Below are positions 10,997 to 20,000 of a DNA stretch of 56,869 bases, piece by piece. The notes under the pieces are model-generated. The model saw only the letters and a list, made by a program, of their open reading frames with translations. It was not told the DNA's origin and did no database searches. The translations under genes and the position numbers were made by a program. Position 1 is the stretch's first letter; every line of letters begins with the position of its first letter. The DNA is from CAZFVY01 sp964522665 (GTDB taxonomy: Bacteria; Verrucomicrobiota; Verrucomicrobiia; Limisphaerales; CAZFVY01): the NCBI GenBank assembly GCA_964522665.1, contig CAZFVY010000037.1:1-56869 (forward strand), read 5' to 3'.

Positions 10997-12817
10997 TCAA
11001 CTCTGAAATTGGAGCGCGTAAAGCTTCTGGTAGATGCCGCCGTGCGCGAGCAACTCCGCGTGCATGCCCGTCTCAACGATTCTGCCCTGATCCATGACCA
11101 CGATTTGATCGGCGTTCTGGACCGTTGAAAGCCGGTGCGCGATGCAGATCGTTGTCCGGCCGCCGTGCATCAATTCCTCGAGGGCGTCCTGAACCGCGCG
11201 TTCAGACTCGGTGTCGAGCGCGTTGGTGGCCTCGTCGAGAATCAAAATCGGGGCGTTTTTGAGAATCGCGCGGGCGATGGCCAGGCGCTGCCGTTGCCCG
11301 CCCGACAAGGCGACCCCTTTTTCGCCGATGACGCAGTTATATCCGTCGGGCTTCTGCATGATGAACTCGTGCGCGTGCGCATGGCGCGCGGCCCCTTCGA
11401 TCTCCGTGTCCGACGCGCCCGGACGGCCGAGCGCAATGTTGTTGCGGATCGTATCGTTGAAGAGAATGGTTTCCTGCGTGACCACCGCGATGTGGTTGCG
11501 CAATTCACGCAGGGAAACGTGCCGGATGTCGGTCTCATTGATGCGGACGACGCCGCTTTGCGGATCATAAAAGCGGAGCAGGAGATTCGTAAGCGTGGTT
11601 TTGCCCGAGCCGCTGGCGCCCACGAGCGCGACGATCTTGCCCGCGGGCACGGTCAGTTGAATGTTTCGCAGCACCGGCTTTTCACCGTAATGAAAATCGA
11701 CGTTGTCAAAGTGAATGGCGGCGCTCGCGGCCCGCAGCGAAACCGGACGGACCGGCTCCAAAACCGTGTTCTTGGTTTCCAACAACTCGAAGACCCGCTC
11801 GCTCGCGGCCCGCGCTTGCTCCAATTGGCTGTGCAGACGCGTAATCATTTTGATCGGCCGATACATCAAAAAAATCGCCAAAATGAATGACACGAAATCC
11901 CCCGGGGTCGGACTCTCGCTCGCGGTCAGCGCGATGTAGAACAGAAATCCGGCGACCCCCACCGCGCTCATAAACTCGATTAGCGGCCCGGGAATCTCCA
12001 TCGAGCGGACGACCCGCATATAATGGCTGACGAATTTTCCCGTCGTTTCGCTGAACTCTTTGAGAACCTTGTCCTCAAGATTGTAGGCTTTCACGATTCG
12101 ATTGCCGGTGAACGATTCGTGGATAATCTTGGCGATCTCACTGAACTGCGTTTGAATCGCCGCGCTCGAGCGGCGAACTTTGCGACTGTAGATGACGATC
12201 GGCACGATGCAGACGGGCAATACCGTGAGCGTCATCAGCGTCCAACTCGGATGGTAATAAAGGAGCGAGGCCAGCAGGGCGACGAGGGTCGCCGGCTCCT
12301 TGACGACCACCGCCAGCGAATTGCTGATGACGCCTTGGAGCACCGCCGTGTCACTGACAATCCGCGAAATCAAATCCCCAGTGCTGGTGGTGTTGAAAAA
12401 GCTGAGCGACAGGTTCATGAGGTGCGCGAAGAGCTTCACCCGCAATCCCGTGATCGCCCGGATGGCCGCCCACTGTAAGAAGTAAATATTGAGATAACCG
12501 AGCACGCCGCGCGCCAGCATGATCAAAGGCAGCGTCGCCACCACCAACGCTACGGCCCACGTCCGAGGCTCGGCTCCAAGGTTCAAAGCCGTCGAGAGGT
12601 GGTTCAACCAATCCTGCAGAAAGGCCGGCAGTTTCGCCCACGATGCGTCGGGCGTGGAACCCTCCCCTCCGGGAAAGAGCACGTTGATGACGACTTTGAT
12701 CGCGGCCAGCAGGACCGGCTCGATCAAGCCGCACAGAACGCCCGTCAAGACGCCCAAAAAAAGGCGGACGCGGTACGGCTTCGCCAAAGCCCACAACTTA
12801 AGCGCAAACGAAATCAT
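10997..12817 (-). CDS. ABC transporter, fused permease and ATPase (MsbA-like lipid or drug exporter)
   Basis: A 606-residue half-transporter. The N-terminal half has six membrane helices (ABC type 1 exporter domain, about 1-330), with a large extracytoplasmic loop between helices 1 and 2. The C-terminal ATPase (about 355-600) has Walker A GASGSGKTT, the Q-loop VTQETILFN, the signature LSGGQRQR, Walker B LILDEATNALD and the H-loop IAHRLST. Family members flip lipid A, lipids or drugs across the inner membrane as homodimers. No lipid A gene is adjacent, so the substrate is open. It is transcribed alone, downstream of the NCS2 permease but separated by that gene's terminator. Confidence 0.9.
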   Translation of the reverse strand: MISFALKLWALAKPYRVRLFLGVLTGVLCGLIEPVLLAAIKVVINVLFPGGEGSTPDASWAKLPAFLQDWLNHLSTALNLGAEPRTWAVALVVATLPLIMLARGVLGYLNIYFLQWAAIRAITGLRVKLFAHLMNLSLSFFNTTSTGDLISRIVSDTAVLQGVISNSLAVVVKEPATLVALLASLLYYHPSWTLMTLTVLPVCIVPIVIYSRKVRRSSAAIQTQFSEIAKIIHESFTGNRIVKAYNLEDKVLKEFSETTGKFVSHYMRVVRSMEIPGPLIEFMSAVGVAGFLFYIALTASESPTPGDFVSFILAIFLMYRPIKMITRLHSQLEQARAASERVFELLETKNTVLEPVRPVSLRAASAAIHFDNVDFHYGEKPVLRNIQLTVPAGKIVALVGASGSGKTTLTNLLLRFYDPQSGVVRINETDIRHVSLRELRNHIAVVTQETILFNDTIRNNIALGRPGASDTEIEGAARHAHAHEFIMQKPDGYNCVIGEKGVALSGGQRQRLAIARAILKNAPILILDEATNALDTESERAVQDALEELMHGGRTTICIAHRLSTVQNADQIVVMDQGRIVETGMHAELLAHGGIYQKLYALQFQS

Positions 12818-12980
12818 CTCCGCAGAAAGTGCCCCAGGTCTCCCGCGGTTAGCCAGACTTTTTAATGGCAGGCCCGTGACGCATCAGCGGCCCGGGAGCT
12901 CCGCTAATCTCCCTTCGCGCTATCGCGCCGGACGATCAGTGGAACCATTCACCCGCCTTCCAACCGGCGCGCGTCGGCGC

Positions 12981-13011
12981 AAAAAAAGCGGCCCGGATTC
13001 CTCCGGGCCGC
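12981..13011 (-). terminator. Rho-independent terminator of the NCS2 permease unit
   Basis: A perfect 9-bp stem (12988-12996 with 13003-13011; gcggcccgg/ccgggccgc) with a 6-base loop is followed on the minus strand by seven T residues (12987-12981). It lies 33 bases after the permease stop codon. Confidence 0.93.
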
Positions 13012-13044
13012 GCAACCGATCAGATTTGGACGAGTGAGCGTCGG

Positions 13045-14646
13045 CTAGCCAGCCGAGGCCGCTTCTCCGTGAGCCTCGTGAAGCTCCTCGGCCGGTTTGG
13101 GCGTCACCGTGGCGAAGGTCGCGCAGCCGGCCAGCACCCCGGCCACGGCGAGGTAACTAAGCGCGACGACGGGCGATTTGCCGATGCCAATCCCCTCCCC
13201 GTGCATGAATCCGAAGAAGGTCAACCCGGCGCCGGCCAGCGCGAATGCCGATGCCTTGATGAAATGGCGGTCGATGACGAACACCGCAATTGCGCCGAGG
13301 ATCAGCCCCCCGAGAATTGAGCCACCCCCCAGCGTTTGTAGTCCCACGTAGAGCACGCCTTCGTTTTTCATGTTGGCGACCAGTTGACTCATCTTGTCCG
13401 CGTCGAGCGCGGCGACGACGGTTCCGGACGCGGCCAAGGCCCCGTTGATCAGCGTCACCGCCCAATTCGCCAAATGCGGGGTGAGCGCCAGCACGATTGC
13501 CGGGGCATGGCTCCGGGGCGTCTCTTGGAAGGCCTGTGAGCCGATCAACATGCCGATGTAAAGCAGGATCGGCAGGATCGCGACCGTCGGCACCAAGGCC
13601 AGCATGACCGAGATCGTCCCAAACCAACACAGAAGAATCACCATGATCCCCGTGGCCGCCGAATAACCGATCCGGCCGCCCATCGCCTTCCAACCGGGAT
13701 GTCCGATATAGACGGCGTTGATGAAAGGGTTGCCCATCATGCACCCAATCAAACTGACGACGCCATCCGCGGTCAGCACGCGCGTCGTCGGGAAGCTGTC
13801 CCCCGCCACCGCGGCGCTTTCCACGTTGTCGATCGCCTCGACCAAGTCATAAATGCCGAACGGAATCGCCGTCACCAAGAGTATACCCAGGAACTGAAAG
13901 CCGGAGAAAACATGCCCGAACGCCGGCAGCGGAACTCGGAAACCGAAGTTGGCTACCGAGTCGGAAAGCGCGTGAAAGCTCATGCCTCCATAGTTAAGAC
14001 CCAATAGCGTCGAGCCCCAGGCGATGACCGTACCGACCGCGATGGCCACCAACCCAGCCGGGATGCCGCGGTAGCGCACGCCACCGAACCAACTCGCCAA
14101 GATAATCGCGAAGCAAACGATACCAATGGCGGGCGTCATGAACATCTCCAGCGCCGGCCGCATCGAAATGAACGTAACCGAGACTCCCGCCAGGGTACCA
14201 AGTAGCGCCGCCCGTGGCGTGATCCGCCGGACCCACGGGGCGATGAATCCGCCCGCCATCAGCACGAAGCTCTGAATAAAGACCCAGGTCAGCCCGGCCT
14301 CCCAACCTTTGATCGGGTCGCCCGTCTTGAGGGTGATCGGCAACATGATAACGAATGTCACCACAAACATGTGCGGCACGCTGGTACCGGAAGGCAGCGC
14401 GCAGACGTCGGTGCGACCCGTCCTTTTCGCCAGGCGGTACGCGAGCCACGCGTAGTAAAGCGTTGACAGGCACATCATCAAACCCGTCGCCGGGAGGATG
14501 CGCCCGAAGACGATGGAGTCGGGCATCTTCAATACGAAGCGCAATAGTCCGGTGAGCGTGAGCAGATTGACCAGGATGTTGGTCCCGAAGCCGAAAAACG
14601 CGTTCCAGTCTCCGGGCGTCCAGATTTTGGGTTTGGTATCATTCAT
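13045..14646 (-). CDS. NCS2 family permease (xanthine/uracil/guanine-hypoxanthine type)
   Basis: A 533-residue integral membrane protein with about 12-14 hydrophobic helices. FGFGTNILVNLLTLTGLL at the start and ALPSGTSVPHMFVVTFVIM are characteristic of the NCS2 nucleobase:cation symporters, and the DLVEAIDNVESAAVAGD segment matches the conserved helix-8 acidic/polar motif of the AzgA-like branch. It should import a purine, pyrimidine or related compound across the inner membrane. It is co-oriented with an isochorismatase-type amidohydrolase 51 bases upstream, which suggests use of a nucleobase-derived ureide or biuret-like compound. The exact substrate cannot be read from the sequence. A terminator follows at 12981-13011. 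Confidence 0.85.
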   Translation of the reverse strand: MNDTKPKIWTPGDWNAFFGFGTNILVNLLTLTGLLRFVLKMPDSIVFGRILPATGLMMCLSTLYYAWLAYRLAKRTGRTDVCALPSGTSVPHMFVVTFVIMLPITLKTGDPIKGWEAGLTWVFIQSFVLMAGGFIAPWVRRITPRAALLGTLAGVSVTFISMRPALEMFMTPAIGIVCFAIILASWFGGVRYRGIPAGLVAIAVGTVIAWGSTLLGLNYGGMSFHALSDSVANFGFRVPLPAFGHVFSGFQFLGILLVTAIPFGIYDLVEAIDNVESAAVAGDSFPTTRVLTADGVVSLIGCMMGNPFINAVYIGHPGWKAMGGRIGYSAATGIMVILLCWFGTISVMLALVPTVAILPILLYIGMLIGSQAFQETPRSHAPAIVLALTPHLANWAVTLINGALAASGTVVAALDADKMSQLVANMKNEGVLYVGLQTLGGGSILGGLILGAIAVFVIDRHFIKASAFALAGAGLTFFGFMHGEGIGIGKSPVVALSYLAVAGVLAGCATFATVTPKPAEELHEAHGEAASAG

Positions 14647-14697
14647 AGGTTGTGCGGGGTGGGAGGGCGGGGTTTAGGGGGCGGAGCGAAAATGAAA

Positions 14698-15375
14698 TTA
14701 GTTCAGGACGTCCAGTATCTTTTGCGAGTTCGTCACCCAGCCGAAGATGCCGCCTTGGGCCTTGATCATCTTAAGACCCATCTCTTGGAATTCGGGAAAA
14801 TACGAGCCAACGCAATCGTCCGGAACCAAACAGTCGTAGCCACGGTCGTTGGCCTCCCGCACGGTGGTGTTCACGCACACCTCGGTCGTCACACCCGTGA
14901 CGATGAGTTGGCGGATGCCGCGATTTTGCAGTATCGCGTGCAAGTCCGTGGCCCAGAAAGCGCCCTTCCCCGGTTTGTCGATCACCGGTTCGGAGGGCAG
15001 CGGATAAAGCTCGGGAATTATGTCGTGCCCGCTCTCGCCCCGGACCAGGATGCGCCCCATCGGCCCGGCGTCGCCAATGCAGGTCTTGCTGCGGCCACGG
15101 ATCCGTTTGGCCTCCGGCAAATCGGCCAGGTCGGGCCGGTGCCCTTCGCGAGTGTGGATCACCTGCAGTCCTTTCGCGCGCCACGCCGCAAGCAGCTTCT
15201 GGTTCGGCTGGATGGCGCCGCGCAGGCGCGAAACGTCGTTCCCCAGCATTTCACCGAAGCCGCCCGGCTCCAGAAAATCGCGCTGCATGTCGATGATAAG
15301 AAGCGCGCATTTGGCCGGCTCCAGTTCGAAGGCGTAAGGCTCGGCTTCAATCGTCAGCGTCAGCGAAGTATTCAT
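14698..15375 (-). CDS. Cysteine hydrolase of the isochorismatase superfamily (biuret/ureidoacrylate amidohydrolase-like)
   Basis: A 225-residue protein with the isochorismatase catalytic triad: Asp29 in LLIIDMQRDF, Lys134 in VIDKPGKGAFWATDL, and Cys167 in GVTTEVCVNTTVREA. It resembles the ureidoacrylate/biuret amidohydrolase branch rather than true isochorismatase. It is the first gene of a two-gene unit with the NCS2 permease, so hydrolysis of an imported nitrogen-rich compound to release ammonia is likely. That role is inference from context. Confidence 0.82.
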   Translation of the reverse strand: MNTSLTLTIEAEPYAFELEPAKCALLIIDMQRDFLEPGGFGEMLGNDVSRLRGAIQPNQKLLAAWRAKGLQVIHTREGHRPDLADLPEAKRIRGRSKTCIGDAGPMGRILVRGESGHDIIPELYPLPSEPVIDKPGKGAFWATDLHAILQNRGIRQLIVTGVTTEVCVNTTVREANDRGYDCLVPDDCVGSYFPEFQEMGLKMIKAQGGIFGWVTNSQKILDVLN

Positions 15376-15885
15376 GTTGGTTTACGATTTCGACGGGTCT
15401 TGAGCGCTATCCCGACGCAGCGCGCGGATTGAGCTCGGCGCCGCGAGGGAAAGACGAGCGTAGTCTCCATTGGCGCCTCGGCGGGCGCCCGAAACAGCCT
15501 TGGAATTCACGGTTCTCATCGAGCCGTAAACCCGGAAGCTTAATTCATGCCAGCGAGCGCTTGGGCGCCGCCACCCATGAGAGCGGCATGGTCCTAGCGA
15601 GGGAGAGCTAGGCCGGCTTGTTCCAAATGCGCAGGATGAAACATTTGAAACAACCCAAGATGGAAAACGAGGCGACGCGGCGGGCGGCGGCCCCAGGAAT
15701 AACCAAGATCGCTCACACCCAAGTGGCGAACGGGAGCACTTACCAAGCGACGACGAAAGCCAAAGCGTCACGACGGACGCCGTCTCGCTGGCGCGAGCGG
15801 TCGGCGTCGGTCAGCGCCACCCGCTATTCGCCAAGCGGCCCGCCGCCGCGCCAGGAATGAACGCGTCCAATCGCGCTCACCGCGA
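15376..15885. other. Intergenic region without recognised gene
   Basis: About 510 bases between two minus-strand genes. Open frames are present on both strands (for example 15382-15771 minus and 15618-15860 plus), but their composition is serine/arginine-rich and not protein-like. No RNA gene or terminator was identified. Confidence 0.4.
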
Positions 15886-16716
15886 TCATGGCTGATGCTC
15901 GGCGACGAACTTCACGGCGCCATCGACATAGCTTTCCGGCGCCTTGGCAAAATCATTGTTGTCGGTCTCGATGGCCAAGACGCCCGGCCATTGCGCTTTT
16001 TTCAACTCGGCGAATAGCCCCGCGAAGTTGGCCTGGCCGGTCCCGATCTCGACGTCGAGGATGTTCTGCTTGCCATCGACCTTCTCAACGCGCTTGTCCT
16101 TGAGGTGGATATCGTAAACGCGGCCGTCATAGTCGTGGAATACTTTCGCGGCGTCAAAGCCGGCGCCCGTCACGTGCCCAATATCAAGGCAGACGCCAAT
16201 CCGCCGATCGCGCGCCGCAAGGATTTTCTGGACGGTCGCGGGATTGCCGTAGGCGCTGGTGATGCCGTGATTGTGAATCGCGAGCTTGATATCGTATTCC
16301 TTGACCAATTCCTCGAGATTATCCCATTCGGCTTGGTTCTTCGGTTCGACGACGATCACCTTAATCCCCATGGCTTTCGCGAATTCGAACAGCTTGCGGT
16401 TGTCCTCCTTTTTCACGGACGTTCCATTGACTCCGAAGCTGTAGCAAACCAAGCCGTGCTGATCCAAGATTGCCTTTCTCCGCTTGGCCTCATCCAACGG
16501 ACCATTCGGATCAATATGCTTGGAGATCAACTCGAGGTATTTGATCTTGTGCTTCACCGCGAAATCGACCACTTGATCAAATTCCATGTTCCGCAAGGTC
16601 CAGCTTTGGACCCCGACCGTCATTTCGTAGGCGACCGCGCGGGTCGGAGAACAAAACGCGCAAGCGAGCGCAAAAAGGGCGGCGGATAAACCGAGGGAGC
16701 GAAAGATAGGCTTCAT
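15886..16716 (-). CDS. Secreted sugar phosphate isomerase/epimerase-like TIM-barrel protein
   Basis: A 276-residue protein with a signal peptide (hydrophobic about residues 7-22, cleavage near TRAVAYE). The mature part is an AP-endonuclease-2/xylose-isomerase-like barrel: VGVQSWTLRN at strand 1, then IKYLELISKHIDPNG, LAIHNHG, GVCLDIGHVTGAG with metal-binding Asp and His, VYDIHLKDK and a final VLAIETDNND. Metal-site residues of the fold (Glu, Asp, His, Glu) are present. Many such exported barrels occur in Verrucomicrobia and Planctomycetes and act on sugars or inositols, but the substrate is not predictable. It is transcribed alone. Confidence 0.83.
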   Translation of the reverse strand: MKPIFRSLGLSAALFALACAFCSPTRAVAYEMTVGVQSWTLRNMEFDQVVDFAVKHKIKYLELISKHIDPNGPLDEAKRRKAILDQHGLVCYSFGVNGTSVKKEDNRKLFEFAKAMGIKVIVVEPKNQAEWDNLEELVKEYDIKLAIHNHGITSAYGNPATVQKILAARDRRIGVCLDIGHVTGAGFDAAKVFHDYDGRVYDIHLKDKRVEKVDGKQNILDVEIGTGQANFAGLFAELKKAQWPGVLAIETDNNDFAKAPESYVDGAVKFVAEHQP

Positions 16717-17043
16717 ATTAATTGGATGCAGGTTTCAAGCGGGATTTCTAGCGGGAAATCCGCGCGCGTCAACGACAATCAAGGATGGCGTGATTACGCC
16801 ATTGACCGGAACGCCGGAAGACACAAATCTGGCCATATGGGCAGGCCCGTTCTTTTGGCCGATAGCCCGATTCATCGGGTGGCCGTGGATCGCTTTCCCG
16901 CCGCCCAGGCGCTCAAACCATGTGCCTTTCGACGCTTCGACGGTCCGGCATGAGTACCAAACGCCAGGCGGATCTGAGTTCTCACTCTGCCTTCGGCGGC
17001 GCTTATTTTGGGTGAGTCGTTCAGACGGCTCCGTGATTAAACC
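16717..17043. other. Divergent intergenic region upstream of the hybrid kinase
   Basis: 327 bases between the starts of the TIM-barrel gene and the hybrid kinase gene. It holds one small hairpin (ccgat...atcgg, about 16859-16880). No convincing coding frame, riboswitch or terminator was seen. Confidence 0.4.
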
Positions 17044-20000
17044 ATGATTAGATCGGGAACGAATGGTCGCCCCGCGCGATGGCGCGACGGCGCGCTTTCT
17101 CGGGTGGCGTTGATCGTCGCGTTGGGATGGCTCGCCGGCGAAACGTCGCTGCCTGGCGCCGCTCCGTCAACCCGCGCGGCGTCGCCGCTCGATCGCGTCG
17201 AACAGATTCGCGCCCTGAAACCCGCCGAGGCTGGGCTTCGCCCCAAGGCGCGGATCGAGGGCGTGGTCACGTTTAGCGACGCGGTCAATTCGCTCCTTTT
17301 CATTCAGGACGCGACCGGCGGCATCCGGGTCTCGCTCCGGGAGGGCCAGGAACTGCCGGTGGTCGGCGAGCTGGTGGTCGCCAAGGGGCGGGTCGAACCC
17401 GACTCGGCGCGTCCCTACCTGGGAGCGGCGATTCTCACGAGAATCAAGGCTCAGGCGCTGCCGCAAGCGCTGCCGCGCACGATCAAACAAATCTTGACCG
17501 GGTCGGCTGACTCCCAGTTGGTGGAGGTGCGCGGCGTGATCCGCTCGGTTACGCCCATGCCTGGCCGGACAAAACTGGAGTTGGTCTCCGAAGGCCAGCG
17601 CGTTGCGGTTTGGGAGTTGGGGCCGGACCCAACCGTCGCCGCGCGCGATCGACTGATGGACGCGCAGGTGCGCGTCCGCGGCGTCAGCGACTCCCGCGCG
17701 GGTGGCACGGGCCTGGCCCCTGCCGTTCAGTTGTGGGCGGCCGGCGCCGGCAGCCTGGTCGTTGAAACGGCAGGTCCGGCTAACCTGTTCGCCTTGCCCA
17801 TAAACTCGATCGCCAGCCTCACGAACGAACTGACCACCCCGCCGAATCGCGTCCGGATCCAAGGGACTCTGCAAGGCGGTCAGGGCGGCTCGTTCGTCAT
17901 CCGGGACGCAACCGGCAGCGCGCGTGTCTTTGGCGCCTCGTCCGCCGCGCTGCAAGCGGGCGACCGTTTGGACGTCGCGGGTTACGTCGGGACCAATCGC
18001 GATCCGGTGGTCATTGAGGACGCGGTAGCCCGGCCGTTGGCCGCGGGAGCGCCGCCGGTCAGCGGCGGCGGAACCGCCGACGCGTTGCCGGTCCTGATCG
18101 AGGCGAGCCAGGTGCGCGCGTTATCGGCCAAAGAAGCCGAGCGCGGTTATCCGATCCGGCTGCGGGGCGTCGTCACCTACGCGGATCAGCCGTGGACGCT
18201 CCTTTTCGTACAGGATGCCAGCGGCGGAATCTTTGTACAATCCAAGAATGGTGACCCGCTGCCCGCCGCGGGGCAGGTCATCGAGGTGACCGGTTTTAGC
18301 GGCGAAGGGGATTTTGCCCCCGTCGTGGTCGCCGCGAAAATCCGCGCCTTGGAAACGGGCGCAATGCCCGAGGCCACCGAAGTCTCCTTCGACGCGTTGA
18401 TGACCGGCCGCCAAGACTCGCAGTGGGTCAGCTTGACGGGAGTCATTCGCTCCGTTACGCCCGATACCGCGCGCCTGATTCTTGACATCTCGGCGCAGGG
18501 TCGCCGGATCAAGGCGTACGTGCCGGGCGCGAATCTGGCGATTCCCAGCGATTGGGTGGACGCGAAAGTCCGAGTCCTGGGCGCGTGCGGCTCGCTCTTT
18601 GACGCTAAACGCCGCTGGCAGGGAGTTCAGTTGTTCGTGCCGGGAGAGGCATTTGTTCAGGTTCTCGAGCCGGGCGCGGCGGACCCCTATTCGCTGCCGC
18701 TCGAGTCGATTGAAAGCTTGCTCCGGTTCGATTTGAACGAGCGCTTTGGCCACCGTAAAAAGGTCCGCGGCGTCGTGACCTTCCAACAGCCGGGGCACGG
18801 CCTCTACCTCCACGGTCCCACCGGCAATATCTACGTCGCGACGGAACAGACCGATCCGCTGCGACCCGGGGACGAAATCGAGGCGGTCGGTTTTCCCAGT
18901 CTGGGATCGTTCTCGCCGATCGTGGAAGACGCTGTGTTTCGCCGCCTCAACTCGGGGCCGGCGCCTGCCCCAACCCCACGGGCCGCCGATTCGATTCTAC
19001 AATCGATTCCGGACGGTGAGCTCATCGCGCTGGACGGTTACGTGCTCAATCGCCTCGAAAGCGAGACGGAATATGTGCTCGTGCTGCAATCCGGCGCCAC
19101 CACGTTCAACGCCCATTTGCCGAAGCCGACCGCCGCTGTCCTCTCGAGCGGTCTCGTCAAAGGCAGCCGGGCGCAGGTGACTGGCGTCTGCGCGATCGTG
19201 CCGGATGACGATCGGACGCCCGTCTCCTTTCGCGTCATGCTGCGCTCCGCCGCGGACGTCGTGGTGCTGGAACACCCGGCGTGGTGGACCTGGAAACGCA
19301 CGGTGACGGCCCTCGCAAGCATGGGTCTAACCATTCTTGCCGGCGCCGGATGGGTGGGCGGCCTCCGCCGGCAGGTTCGCGTGCAAACCGAGAAAATGCG
19401 GGCGGACCTGCTGCGGGAAGCGGCGCTCGAGGCCCGTTTCCGGGCGCTGGTGGACAACGCGACCGACATGGTTTACACCCACGATCTCGCCGGCAACCTC
19501 ACCTCCCTCAATCGCGCGGGCGAGACGATCCTGGGCTGCGCCCGCGAGCGCTGGCATGGGTCAAACATCGCGAGCTTCTTGCGCCCGGCCCAACAGGAGA
19601 TCGCGCGCCGAATGATGGAACGCAAGCGCACTGAAGGCTACCATACCGCCTATGAGTTGGAGATCAACACGGCCTCCGGTGGCGTCCGGGTCATGGAGAT
19701 CAGCAGTTGGCTGGTCAGCCGCGGCGGCGAACTGTCGGAAATCCAAGGCATCGCGCGCGACATTACCGAACGCAAGCGGATGGAGGATCGGCTGCGACAA
19801 TCAGAGGCCCTCTATCTCTCGCTGGTCGAGAATCTGCCCCAGGGCATTTTCCGGAAGGACCTCGCCGGGCGCTTTACGTTCGCGAATCAGCGCTTTTGCC
19901 GGTTGGTTGGCCTGCCGATGGAGCGCGTGCTGGGCAGCACCGACGCCGAGCTTTATCCGCCGCCGCTCGCGGAAAAACATCGCGAGGACGACCGGCGGGT

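Noticed and set aside
15382..15771. Minus-strand open frame of 129 codons in an otherwise empty gap
   Set aside because: Ser/Arg/Pro-rich composition, no ribosome site and no recognisable motif.
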